Part shown: one piece after another, positions 13,509-20,605 of the stretch
How positions within the stretch are numbered: position 1 is the stretch's first letter
Layout: every line of letters begins with the position of its first letter
NCBI GenBank assembly: GCA_945861995.1
Contig: CAMAWZ010000005.1
Location: forward strand, 1 to 20,605
DNA from: Pseudorhodobacter antarcticus
Lineage (GTDB): Bacteria; Pseudomonadota; Alphaproteobacteria; Rhodobacterales; Rhodobacteraceae
Direction of reading: 5' to 3'
Length of the DNA: 20,605 nucleotides
The notes under the pieces: model-generated
Databases searched by the model: none
What the model was told of the DNA's origin: nothing
What the model saw: the letters and a program-made list of their open reading frames with translations, nothing else
Position numbers and translations under genes: made by a program

Positions 13509-14852
13509 CTAAAGGGTGGTCGCGGCGTAAACCTTGGACAAATCCCCCGCCCATGCACCGTGATACTGCGCCAACAAGCGGTCGGCTTGGGTGGACTCGC
13601 CGCCCAGATTTTCTACCAATGGGGCAAGAAACGCCTCTTCGCCCATGCCGCGCGCGGCAAGGCCTGCGTGGGATAGGCCCACGGCGGCGCGCGCCAGATC
13701 CAGCAGGTTTACCCCGCCCGCCTGCGCTTGCAGCCCATGTTCGGACGCCGCTACGCGCAACCCCTCGCGGGTGGCGGCATCTAATCCTTTGACCAAATCC
13801 CACGCGGCATCCAGTGCCGTTTGGTCATACATCAGCCCCACCCAAAAGGCGGGCAGCGCGTTGATATGGGCCTGATTTCCGCAATCTGCCCCGCGCATTT
13901 CGATGTATTTCTTGACCCGCGCTTCGGGGAAAACGGTTGTCATATGGTCGGCCCAATCTGATAGCGTGGGCTTTTCACCCGGCAGGGCGGGCAGTTTTCC
14001 GCCCAAAAAATCACGAAAGGATTGGCCAAGCGCGTTGATGTATTGGCCATTGCGGTAGACGAAATACATCGGCACATCCAGCACCCAATCGACATAAGAT
14101 TGAAAGCCAAAGCCATCTTCAAAGGCAAAGGGCAGCATCCCCGTGCGCGAATTGTCCAGGCCCCGCCAAATGCGCGAGCGCCACGATTTATGCCCGTTCA
14201 GCCCGCCATCAAAGAACGGACTGCTGGCAAACAGCGCCGTGGCCACGGGCTGCAAAGCCAGCGCCACGCGCAGCTTTTTAACCATGTCCGCTTCGCTGGA
14301 ATAATCCAAATTCACCTGCACGGTGCAGGTGCGATACATCATCTGCGTGCCGTGCGTGCCGACGCGGCCCATATAATCGGTCATCAGTCGGTAGCGGCCT
14401 TTGGGCATAACGGGCATATCATCGTGCCGCCAAATGGGCGCTGCGCCAATGCCCATAAAGCCAATACCCAAAGGGTCGGCAATGGCGCGCACCTCGTCTA
14501 GGTGGTTTTGCAGCTCGCTCGCCTGATTACCTGCCGAGACCAGCGGCGCGCCAGACAGTTCAAACTGCCCGCCGGGTTCCAGCGAGATATTCGCGCCCTC
14601 TCGCGTCATGCCGATGGTGTTTTCCCCTTCACGCACGGGGGCCCAGCCAAAGCGTTCTAGGCCCGAAAATAGCGCGGAAATCGAACGCTCCCCAGCATAG
14701 GGCAGGGGGGCAAACGTATCTTTCAAATAGCCAAATTTTTCATGTTCTGTGCCCAGCCGCCACTCAGATTTTGGCTTGCATCCGCTTTGCATCATCTGCG
14801 CCAGTTGGGCGAAATCTTCGATAGGGCCGCCGCCAGATTGGGGTATAGACAT
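13509..14852 (-). CDS. gshA: Glutamate-cysteine ligase, plant/alphaproteobacterial class
   Basis: This enzyme makes gamma-glutamylcysteine from glutamate, cysteine and ATP, the first and rate-limiting step of glutathione synthesis, in the cytoplasm. It has 447 residues, usual for this class, which differs in sequence from the E. coli enzyme. Diagnostic segments are EWRLGTEHEKFGY (30-42), GANISLEPGGQFELSGAPL (86-104), MMYRTCTVQVNLDYSSE, LALQPVATALFASSPF, and the late EMRGADCGNQAHINALPAFW. The start at 14852 has only a weak AGAAAG upstream. The gene lies 66 bases after the membrane-protein gene in the same direction, so it may be the end of an rsmE operon or have its own promoter; a TTGACT lies at 14913-14908 but has no good -10 partner. 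The product supplies glutathione for enzymes such as the GST in the oxidation operon. Confidence 0.95.
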   Translation of the reverse strand: MSIPQSGGGPIEDFAQLAQMMQSGCKPKSEWRLGTEHEKFGYLKDTFAPLPYAGERSISALFSGLERFGWAPVREGENTIGMTREGANISLEPGGQFELSGAPLVSAGNQASELQNHLDEVRAIADPLGIGFMGIGAAPIWRHDDMPVMPKGRYRLMTDYMGRVGTHGTQMMYRTCTVQVNLDYSSEADMVKKLRVALALQPVATALFASSPFFDGGLNGHKSWRSRIWRGLDNSRTGMLPFAFEDGFGFQSYVDWVLDVPMYFVYRNGQYINALGQSFRDFLGGKLPALPGEKPTLSDWADHMTTVFPEARVKKYIEMRGADCGNQAHINALPAFWVGLMYDQTALDAAWDLVKGLDAATREGLRVAASEHGLQAQAGGVNLLDLARAAVGLSHAGLAARGMGEEAFLAPLVENLGGESTQADRLLAQYHGAWAGDLSKVYAATTL

Positions 14853-14918
14853 CGTTTCGGCTTTCTCTTAGCGATTAGGCGCAACAGGTGTCGCGGCGGG
14901 GCGGTAAAGTCAAGTGCC

Positions 14919-15461
14919 CTAGCGCAAAGCGGCGCGCCTATCGGGCCTGCGCCACAGGGTTTGGGTGGCGGTTCCAGTAGCTGACGGGCTTGACAGGGCG
15001 CTCACCAGCGCGGCGCTGTCCATATTGGGCAGGGACGCGAACACATCAAACAGCGCGTCATTGCCAGCCGCATCCACGGGGATCATTAGGGCCTGCCCGT
15101 CTTGCGATTTCAGCCGCCAAAAGCGGTGATGATCCAAATGCACCAGCCGCAGTTCCACCAGATCGGGCAGGTTCATAAACCCGCCCATTGCGGCAGGCTG
15201 CCTGCCATCATCGGGCGCGAAAAACCGCAATTCGCCCTCGATCACTTCAATCATCCCTGCCGCCCCCACAGTTTGCGCAAAGCGCTGGCGGCGATAGGCA
15301 GACAGGCCCATTGGGATGCAAAGGGCGATCAGGGCAATGCCAAGGGGCAGCAGAATATACCCGCCCAATGCGGCCCAATAGGCCCCCAAGGCGGCAAGGG
15401 CTGCGACAGCGCCCACTTCCCACCAGCGGTGGAGTTGGGCAAGGGTTTGCGGGCTGATCAT
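14919..15461 (-). CDS. Conserved-looking two-helix membrane protein of unknown function
   Basis: This 180-residue protein is not one I recognise. Two adjacent membrane helices (about 17-32 and 34-50) form a short hairpin, followed by a soluble domain of about 125 residues (FAQTVGAAGMIEVIEGELRF, LPDLVELRLVHLDHHRFWRL) that looks mostly beta-strand and probably lies in the cytoplasm. The ATG at 15461 overlaps the rsmE stop in an ATGA arrangement, which signals translational coupling and fixes the start; the longer frame would run into rsmE. It ends 66 bases before gshA. The position hints at a housekeeping role, but nothing specific can be said. Confidence 0.85.
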   Translation of the reverse strand: MISPQTLAQLHRWWEVGAVAALAALGAYWAALGGYILLPLGIALIALCIPMGLSAYRRQRFAQTVGAAGMIEVIEGELRFFAPDDGRQPAAMGGFMNLPDLVELRLVHLDHHRFWRLKSQDGQALMIPVDAAGNDALFDVFASLPNMDSAALVSALSSPSATGTATQTLWRRPDRRAALR

Positions 15462-16207
15462 GGCCAATCGCCCACCCAATCCCCCCCCCAGTCGCCTAGT
15501 GCCGCCTGCCACAAGGTCAGGGCGGCCACGGCGGCGGTATCGGCGCGCAGGATGCGCGGGCCAAGGGCAAAGGGGCGGATAAAGGGCAGGGCGCGCAGGC
15601 GCGATTTTTCGGTATCGGAAAAGCCGCCTTCGGGGCCAATCAACAGGGCGCTGGGCGCGCCTTTGGGGCCTGCGATTGGCAGGTTTTGCCCTGCCGTTGC
15701 CTCATCTGCCCAAAACAACAGGCGATTATCGGGCCAAGTGGCCAGCACCTTATCTAAAGGGCGCAGATCATCGACGGGGGGCACGAAGGTGGCCCCGCAC
15801 TGCTCGGCCGCCTCCATCGCGTGGGCGGTCAGCTTTTCGGGGCGAATGCGGTCTGCGTGGGTGTGCTGCGTTTGCACGGGGCAAATCCGCGCGGCCCCCA
15901 TTTCAACGGCCTTTTCAACGATAAAATCGGTGCGCGCCTTTTTGATGGGCGCAAACAGCAGCCACAGATCGGGGGGCATGATTTGGGGCGCGGTCTGGGC
16001 GGTGCAAATAAGAATACCGCCGCGTTTTCCCGCCTCGGCCACTTCGGCGCGCCATTCGCCCGCCTGTCCGTTGAACAGCAAAACCTGCGCGCCGCGCGCA
16101 AGGCGCATCACATTAAACAGGTAATTCGCCTGATCGGCCGTTACCGCAACGGCTTGCCCCGCCCCCAAGGGTGCGTCTACAAACAATCTGATCTTGGCCT
16201 CTTTCAT
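15458..16207 (-). CDS. rsmE: 16S rRNA (uracil-1498-N3) methyltransferase
   Basis: This SPOUT-class methyltransferase modifies U1498 of 16S rRNA in the decoding region, using S-adenosylmethionine. It has 249 residues, normal for RsmE. The N-terminal PUA-like part contains QANYLFNVMRLARGAQVLLFNG (27-48). The C-terminal knot carries the cofactor motifs LLIGPEGGFSDTEKSRL and the closing LGPRILRADTAAVAALTLWQ, with LRADTAA where LRTETA is more common. The start at 16207 has a weak ribosome-binding site, and the first 12 bases around it form the palindrome CTTTCATGAAAG (16201-16212). It is divergent from ubiA with only 11 bases between start codons, so promoters of both genes must overlap the coding regions. 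It overlaps the next gene by 4 bases. Confidence 0.95.
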   Translation of the reverse strand: MKEAKIRLFVDAPLGAGQAVAVTADQANYLFNVMRLARGAQVLLFNGQAGEWRAEVAEAGKRGGILICTAQTAPQIMPPDLWLLFAPIKKARTDFIVEKAVEMGAARICPVQTQHTHADRIRPEKLTAHAMEAAEQCGATFVPPVDDLRPLDKVLATWPDNRLLFWADEATAGQNLPIAGPKGAPSALLIGPEGGFSDTEKSRLRALPFIRPFALGPRILRADTAAVAALTLWQAALGDWGGDWVGDWP

Positions 16208-16218
16208 GAAAGCATCTT

Positions 16219-17169
16219 ATGCGCCAACCATCGGATATTCCAGAGGGACAAGTGGCCGACGCGCCGCGCGGCAATTGGGTCGACGCCTATGCGCCAAAGG
16301 CGGCGCGGCCCTTTCTGCGCCTGTCACGCGCAGATCGGCCTATTGGCACATGGCTGCTGCTGGCGCCCTGCCTTTGGGGGATTGGGCTGGCGGCGATGGA
16401 TGGGGGCTTTCGCGCGTGGGATATTTGGCTGGCCTTGTCGTGCGGCGCGGGCGCGTTCCTGATGCGCGGGGCGGGCTGCACTTGGAATGATTTGGCGGAT
16501 GTGGATATTGACGCCGCCGTTGCGCGCACCTGTTCGCGCCCGCTGCCATCGGGGCAGGTGACCAAGCGCCAGGCGATACTGTGGATGGCAGCGCAGGCGG
16601 CGTTGGCTGCGCTGATCTTGTTCAGCTATAACGGGCTGGCAATTGGCCTTGGCATCGCCTCGCTGGTGCTTGTTGCGATTTACCCCTTTGCCAAGCGGTT
16701 TACGTGGTGGCCGCAGGTGTTTTTGGGGCTGGCGTTTAACTGGGGCGCGCTGCTGGCTTATGCCGCCCATGCGGGCACAGTTTCGCCCGCCGCGCTGGCG
16801 CTGTATGGCGCGGGCATTGCGTGGACGCTGTATTATGACACGATCTATGCCCACCAAGACCGCGAGGATGACGCGCTGATTGGAGTAAAATCGACCGCGC
16901 GGTTGTTTGGGGAAAATTCGCGGCGCTGGCTGGCGGGGTTTGCGGTGTTGGCGGTGGCGCTGGCGGGATTGGCGGTTTTGCTGAGCGGTGCGGATGTCTT
17001 GCCCAAAACCATCGCCGTGATGGGAACGCTTGTCTTTGGTGCGCATATGGCGCGGCAAATGCGGCGGCTGGATCTGGACAATCCTGCGTCGTGTTTGCAC
17101 GTTTTTCGTGCCAACCGCGACACGGGGTTAATCCTTGGGCTGTTTTTCGCCGCAAGCGCAATCGTATGA
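16219..17169 (+). CDS. ubiA: 4-hydroxybenzoate polyprenyltransferase
   Basis: This integral membrane enzyme attaches the polyprenyl tail to 4-hydroxybenzoate in ubiquinone synthesis. It has 316 residues with eight or nine likely helices. The first Mg-prenyl-diphosphate motif is WNDLADVDID (89-98; N90, D91, D94, D98), followed by RTCSRPLPSG. The second is in YYDTIYAHQDREDD (205-218), then GVKSTA. The soluble N-terminus (EGQVADAPRGNWVDAYAP) is typical of alphaproteobacterial UbiA, which supports the ATG at 16219. The only upstream signal is GAAAG 6 bases before it, lying in the same palindrome that covers the rsmE start. The gene is followed by an 88-base spacer with no clear terminator. Confidence 0.95.
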   Translation: MRQPSDIPEGQVADAPRGNWVDAYAPKAARPFLRLSRADRPIGTWLLLAPCLWGIGLAAMDGGFRAWDIWLALSCGAGAFLMRGAGCTWNDLADVDIDAAVARTCSRPLPSGQVTKRQAILWMAAQAALAALILFSYNGLAIGLGIASLVLVAIYPFAKRFTWWPQVFLGLAFNWGALLAYAAHAGTVSPAALALYGAGIAWTLYYDTIYAHQDREDDALIGVKSTARLFGENSRRWLAGFAVLAVALAGLAVLLSGADVLPKTIAVMGTLVFGAHMARQMRRLDLDNPASCLHVFRANRDTGLILGLFFAASAIV

Positions 17170-17257
17170 TTGATCCGCCCGCGCTTGCCCCTTATGACTT
17201 CCCAACCTTCTAGGAGCGGGTTTTCGACCGCATATTTGCCAAAGTGATTCCCGTAAT

Positions 17258-19207
17258 ATGAGCAAAAGACCAAAGCTTTACCTGCCTTCGCTGCGCCTTG
17301 CTGCCGTCATGGCCCCGCTGGTGTTTATCGCAGCGGGAGGATTGTTTTTGGCAGTGGCCTTTGGGCTGGCGCTGGTGATTGAAAACGTCTCGGCCAGGGC
17401 GGTGAAATCGCGGTTGCTGACCGAAGGGATCACTTGGGCCGATGTTGAGGCAGACGGGCTGCAAGTGCGCCTGATCGGCACGGCCCCGAATGAAGCTGCG
17501 CGGTACCGCCTTGCCAATTTGGTGGCAACAATGGTCGATGCCTCGCGCCTGCGCGATGAGATGGAACTGACCCCTGTCAAAGCCTTTGAGGCCCCGCGTT
17601 TCAGTCTGGAAATTCTGCGTAACGATGACGGCATTCAGATGATTGGCCTGATGCCAATCGGCGATGACGAAGCGGTATTGATTCAAAAAGGTAAGACATT
17701 GGCTGCGGCTGCGCCGTTTTCGGAAATGATCGAAACGGCCAATTATCCCGCCTCGACGGATTGGGAGGCGGCGCTGGGCTTTGGTTTGCGCGCCTTTGAG
17801 ATGCTGCCGCGATCAAAAATTTCAATCTCGGCAGACCGTGTTGCAGTGACAGCGATTGCCACCTCGGCCAGCGAAAAGCGCGCTTTTGAGGCGGATTTGG
17901 CCCTTGCCAAGCCCAGAAATGTGAAGGCGGATATTCAAATTTCCGCGCCCCGCCCTGTGCTGACGCCCTTTACTTTGCGCTTTGTGAAAGACGCGCAAGG
18001 GGCGCGGTTTGATGCCTGCGCCGCAGACAGCGAAGCGGCGCGCGATGTTATTTTGCAGGCCGCAGTAGATGCGGGCGCGCCCGCTGTGGCCGATTGCACC
18101 ATTGGCCTTGGCGTGCCAAGCCCGCGCTGGGCTGCGGCCACCGCGGCGGGGATTGCCGCTGTAGGGCAACTGGCGTCGGGCAATGTTACCTTTAAGGACG
18201 CCGATGTAACTTTGCAGGCGGGGGCAGATGTGACCCAACGTGATTTTGACCGCGTTGTGGGCGATTTGGACGCGGCCCTGCCAGAGGTCTTCTCGCTGAA
18301 CGCGTCGCTTGAAAAGGCCGCCGAAGCGTCTGGCACTGATGGCCCTGCCGAATTTACGGCCGCTTTGTCGCAAGCCACGGGCCGCGTGGATTTGCGTGGC
18401 CGTATGCCCGATGAAATGCAGCGCAAGGTGGTGGATAGCTTTGCAAAGGCCACCTTTGGCGCGGATAAGGTGTATCAAGCCGCTGTGCTGGACGGGGGCC
18501 TGCCTGTGGGTTGGCCTGTGCGCGTTCTGGCGGGGCTAGAGGCGCTGGGCGAGTTGGACGGCGGCGATTTGGTTGTGCGCGCCGATACCGTTTTGGTGAC
18601 AGGCGTGACAGGCAACACCGAATCTAAGGCGCGGATCAGCCAGATTTTGTCGGGCAAACTGGGTCAGGGGCAGACCTTTAAGGTCGATGTGACCTATGAC
18701 CGCGAGCTTGACCCCATTGCATCCTTGCCCACGCCAGAGGAATGCGCGGCCCGCGTGGATGCCGTGCTGAAAACAAACAAGATTGTGTTTGAACCCGCCT
18801 CGACCGAGATTGACGGCAATGCGGCCAAGATCATGGGCCTGCTGGCGGAGGCACTTGAAAAATGCGCCAATCTGCGGATGGAGATTGGCGGGCATACTGA
18901 CAATGACGGGTCGGAAGACAGCAATCTTTCGCTGTCACAAGCGCGGGCTGATGCCGTTTTGATCGCCCTTTTGGGGCGGCAAGTGGATATGTCAGGCTTT
19001 GTTGCCAAAGGTTATGGCGAGTCTGTTCCCATTGCCGATAATGACACGAACGAGGGCCGCGAGAAAAATCGCAGGATTGAGTTTACCTTGGTAAGCGCCG
19101 AGGCAGCGGCCGCCGCAGATGCGGCCGAAGCTGCCGCCCTTGCCGCTTCTGATCTTGCGCCAAAGGACATCACCCTGCGGCCCAAACCGCGCCCCGCACG
19201 CGAGTAG
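17258..19207 (+). CDS. Inner-membrane-anchored OmpA-family protein with BON-like repeats
   Basis: This 649-residue envelope protein starts with one or two hydrophobic helices (about 15-42) rather than a cleavable signal peptide and beta-barrel. It is therefore probably anchored in the inner membrane with the rest in the periplasm. Residues about 50-495 appear to be several BON-like alpha/beta repeats (for example VEADGLQVRLIGTAPNEAAR and ATGRVDLRGRMPDEMQRKVV). The OmpA peptidoglycan-binding domain occupies about 499-612. It keeps both diaminopimelate-binding residues, Asp548 in GGHTDNDGS and Arg563 in LSQARADAV, and ends NRRIEF. An Ala-rich, then Pro/Lys/Arg-rich tail follows. It probably links membrane and cell wall. 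The ATG at 17258 lacks a good ribosome-binding site. The domain order resembles mycobacterial OmpATb/ArfA (BON plus OmpA). Confidence 0.88.
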   Translation: MSKRPKLYLPSLRLAAVMAPLVFIAAGGLFLAVAFGLALVIENVSARAVKSRLLTEGITWADVEADGLQVRLIGTAPNEAARYRLANLVATMVDASRLRDEMELTPVKAFEAPRFSLEILRNDDGIQMIGLMPIGDDEAVLIQKGKTLAAAAPFSEMIETANYPASTDWEAALGFGLRAFEMLPRSKISISADRVAVTAIATSASEKRAFEADLALAKPRNVKADIQISAPRPVLTPFTLRFVKDAQGARFDACAADSEAARDVILQAAVDAGAPAVADCTIGLGVPSPRWAAATAAGIAAVGQLASGNVTFKDADVTLQAGADVTQRDFDRVVGDLDAALPEVFSLNASLEKAAEASGTDGPAEFTAALSQATGRVDLRGRMPDEMQRKVVDSFAKATFGADKVYQAAVLDGGLPVGWPVRVLAGLEALGELDGGDLVVRADTVLVTGVTGNTESKARISQILSGKLGQGQTFKVDVTYDRELDPIASLPTPEECAARVDAVLKTNKIVFEPASTEIDGNAAKIMGLLAEALEKCANLRMEIGGHTDNDGSEDSNLSLSQARADAVLIALLGRQVDMSGFVAKGYGESVPIADNDTNEGREKNRRIEFTLVSAEAAAAADAAEAAALAASDLAPKDITLRPKPRPARE

Positions 19208-19297
19208 ACGTCAACGCCTCCGAATGCCCCCGAACACCCCCGTTTAAGTGATAAAATTTTTCTGGTAGAAGCAGATAATCCAAGGGAAAGCCCGCGC

Positions 19298-19627
19298 ATG
19301 AACCGCACAGAATTTATCATAGTCACCGCGATTATTTTACTGATCGCTTTTGCCTTGGGTTGGTTCAGCTATTGGCTGTTGCACCGCTTTGCGCGTGTGT
19401 CGGGCGGTGATATGGGCGAGATGGATAATTTGGCCCAATCTTTGCACGAGGCCGAAGAAATGCGCGACCAAGCGCTGATTTATCTAGAACAGCGCGAGGC
19501 GGAACTGCTGAGCCAGATTTCACAGACCGAGGCCGAACTGCGCGCCGCAATGGAAGGCTTGCGCGATGCGCGCCACGAAGGCGAAGAAATGCGCGCCTAT
19601 ATCGAACGGATGCACGCGAATTCGTAA
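19298..19627 (+). CDS. Short membrane-anchored coiled-coil protein, function unknown
   Basis: This 109-residue protein has one N-terminal membrane helix (about 5-29: EFIIVTAIILLIAFALGWFSYWLL). A charged helix rich in Glu, Ala, Gln and Arg follows (about 43-106: LAQSLHEAEEMRDQALIYLEQ and on) that should form a coiled coil, most likely in the cytoplasm. I recognise no named family. The start has AAGGGAAAG about 9 bases upstream. It follows the OmpA-domain gene by 90 bases in the same direction, and the AT-rich stretch near 19245-19265 may hold its own weak promoter. A working link with the OmpA-domain protein is suggested only by position. A strong hairpin follows its stop. Confidence 0.85.
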   Translation: MNRTEFIIVTAIILLIAFALGWFSYWLLHRFARVSGGDMGEMDNLAQSLHEAEEMRDQALIYLEQREAELLSQISQTEAELRAAMEGLRDARHEGEEMRAYIERMHANS

Positions 19628-19633
19628 GGCTTA

Positions 19634-19673
19634 GGGGGGCTTTGCCCCCCAGCCGCTAAAGCGTTGATTTAGC
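19634..19673. terminator. Double hairpin between convergent genes
   Basis: GGGGGGC-TTT-GCCCCCC (19634-19650) is a perfect 7-base stem lying 6 bases after the stop of the coiled-coil gene. GCTAAA-GCGTTGA-TTTAGC (19655-19673) is a second perfect 6-base stem. Neither has a long T-run, so it may work as a bidirectional or Rho-assisted terminator or as an RNA 3'-end stabiliser for the two convergent genes. Confidence 0.65.
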
Positions 19674-19706
19674 AGCCTCCCCCCAGGATATTTGGAGAGT
19701 TAGGAA
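19674..19706. repeat. Rhodobacterales-type gene-end element (CCCCAGGATATTTGG core)
   Basis: Directly after the double hairpin comes a C-run, then AGGATATTTGGAGAG and TTAGGAAG. I recall closely similar 'CCCC(G/A)GGATATTT' followed by purine-rich sequence at the 3' ends of many Rhodobacteraceae genes, usually behind GC hairpins. Its role is not established to my knowledge. A single copy is visible here, so the repeat call rests on memory, not on this window. Confidence 0.45.
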
Positions 19707-19709
19707 GAC

Positions 19710-20537
19710 CTAAGGGCAGCACAGGGCCATGAGGGGCGAGGTTGCATCTTCTAGATCGTCAATCACGTTGAAATGATGGCGGGTAGGGGCTGCGCTCCAC
19801 GGGCAATCCCACTCTTCCGACAGGGTGCGGGCCTGCCACAGGAAACTGGGGCGTTCCTGTGCGCCGACCCAGATATGGGCGTCTACGCCTTCGCGCAGGG
19901 GCAGGCGGGCGGGGCTTTCAAGGGCGCATTCGGCTGCGGTGAGGCCGAGGTCTGCGTTCATGGATGTGTCCATCAGGGGGGCGAGTTCCGCCACGGGCGA
20001 GATGGGGACACAGGCGCGGATGCGGCCGCTTGCCTGCCCGCCCATGCCCGTATTCGCCATCCGCGCGGCAAGGTGGCCGCCTGCCGAATGGCCTGTGACG
20101 GTGATCGGGCCTTGGATCAGTTCAGCGGCCGCGTTCAGGGCGGCGCTGATTTCCTGCGTGATCTGCGCGATTCGCGCCTGCGGGGCAAGGGTATAGCTGG
20201 GCATGGCGCAGGCATAGCCGCGCGCCAGCGCGCCTGCTGCCAGATGTGACCAGCCCTTGCGATCGAACGCCAACCAATAGCCGCCGTGGATGAACAGCAT
20301 CAGCCCGCGCGGGGTGGTTTGCGGCAAGAACAGATCAAACTGGTTCCGCTCGCCTGTGCCATAGGGCAGATCTAGCCGCGCCCGCGCGCCAAGGCTGGCG
20401 CGAAACTCGGCTGCTTTGGCCGCCCATCTCGGGGGGAAATCGGCCGCGCCTGCAATGAAATCGCCATTGGCATAGGCGCGGTCTGCTGCAGGGTTTGGGG
20501 CGGGGTTTGGCAGTGAGGGCGGCATTCGTGGCGGCAT
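19710..20537 (-). CDS. Alpha/beta hydrolase, esterase / kynurenine-formamidase-like
   Basis: This 275-residue cytoplasmic hydrolase has the oxyanion-hole motif LFIHGGYWLAFDRKGW (81-96), the nucleophile elbow TGHSAGGHL (148-156, Ser151), an acidic segment VGAQERPSFLWQA (224-236) and the catalytic His in RHHFNVIDDL (253-262). The HGGYW and GAxE...F..Q pattern is typical of the bacterial alpha/beta type of kynurenine formamidase and related carboxylesterases, so N-formylkynurenine is one plausible substrate. No tryptophan-degradation genes are visible here. The ATG at 20537 was chosen because GGAG lies 8 bases upstream; the longer frame begins with a TTG at 20585, and the ATG at 20525 is another option. 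It converges on the coiled-coil gene across the hairpin element. Positions 20538-20605 hold its upstream region, with nothing recognisable. Confidence 0.88.
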   Translation of the reverse strand: MPPRMPPSLPNPAPNPAADRAYANGDFIAGAADFPPRWAAKAAEFRASLGARARLDLPYGTGERNQFDLFLPQTTPRGLMLFIHGGYWLAFDRKGWSHLAAGALARGYACAMPSYTLAPQARIAQITQEISAALNAAAELIQGPITVTGHSAGGHLAARMANTGMGGQASGRIRACVPISPVAELAPLMDTSMNADLGLTAAECALESPARLPLREGVDAHIWVGAQERPSFLWQARTLSEEWDCPWSAAPTRHHFNVIDDLEDATSPLMALCCP

Positions 20538-20605
20538 AAGCGTGGCTCCAGATTCTGCGGCAATATCAGTCCAGCGGGCGGGCAATAGATAGACTTTTGC
20601 GTGTA

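Noticed and set aside
13226..13792. A 188-codon plus-strand frame spanning the DUF805 end and the gshA end
   Set aside because: It is out of frame with DUF805, crosses a strong terminator and is antisense to gshA; the composition is Arg/Pro-rich.
14885..14913. TTGACT upstream of gshA as a promoter
   Set aside because: The -35 match is good, but no acceptable -10 hexamer lies at 16-18 bases, so I did not list it as a feature.
16324..17100. A 258-codon minus-strand open frame opposite ubiA
   Set aside because: The translation is dominated by Arg, Gln and Pro, which is what the reverse of a membrane-protein gene gives; it has no domain and no start signal.
17178..17234. Possible terminator hairpin after ubiA (CCCGC ... 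GCGGG TTTT)
   Set aside because: The stem is only 5 bases with a loop of more than 30 bases, which is too weak for an intrinsic terminator.
1..20605. Mobile elements, CRISPR, tRNA/rRNA and defence genes
   Set aside because: No transposase, integrase, evenly spaced repeats, tRNA cloverleaf or nuclease/toxin gene could be recognised; composition is even across the window.

Overview
The window reads as a chromosomal core segment of an alphaproteobacterium, most likely a marine Rhodobacterales (Roseobacter-type) organism. This rests on the high GC content with GCC/GGC/CTG/GAT-rich codon use, and on locally familiar gene sets: ubiA divergent from rsmE-gshA, pyrB-pyrC-plsY, an acyl-CoA dehydrogenase/thiolase/FadJ operon headed by a short MerR regulator, and a hairpin plus 'AGGATATTTGG' gene-end sequence. 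I see no rRNA, tRNA, CRISPR array, transposase, integrase or phage gene. There is no gene-free stretch longer than 300 bases.

Layout. Positions 1-283 hold the 3' end of an unrecognised plus-strand reading frame. Positions 247-6716 are a tight minus-strand, six-gene operon for acyl-CoA oxidation. In transcription order it encodes a short MerR regulator, an acyl-CoA dehydrogenase of the about 590-residue (DmdC-containing) family, a 70-residue ribbon-helix-helix-like protein, a glutathione S-transferase, a thiolase, and a FadJ-type hydratase/3-hydroxyacyl-CoA dehydrogenase. Gaps between these genes are 1-17 bases. A second MerR paralogue (6808-7182) lies immediately upstream. The 91 bases between the two regulators contain overlapping perfect palindromes inside a promoter-like element with a 19-base spacer.

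Next come yqgE/algH (minus), a secreted stand-alone DsbD N-terminal-domain protein (plus), and a uracil-DNA glycosylase homologue that has lost the usual family-4 motifs (minus). Positions 9682-12909 are a plus-strand pyrimidine and lipid block: a promoter, pyrB, a repeat-bearing spacer, a 39-codon membrane-protein gene, a dihydroorotase-like gene lacking metal-binding residues, and plsY. A DUF805 membrane protein follows, ending in an intrinsic terminator that faces the minus-strand rsmE / membrane protein / gshA group. Divergent from rsmE, only 11 bases away, is ubiA. After it come a 649-residue inner-membrane-anchored OmpA-domain protein and a short membrane-anchored coiled-coil protein, then a compound hairpin element. 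A convergent kynurenine-formamidase-like alpha/beta hydrolase closes the window.

Most genes are ordinary housekeeping or catabolic genes. The less ordinary points are the paired MerR regulators with their palindromic promoter, the possible third regulator hidden in the oxidation operon, the degenerate UDG, the PyrX-like dihydroorotase and its tiny membrane neighbour, and two repeat structures in the pyrB downstream spacer. I found no convincing new defence, mobile or secretion system. All functional calls come from reading motifs by eye, without database searches.
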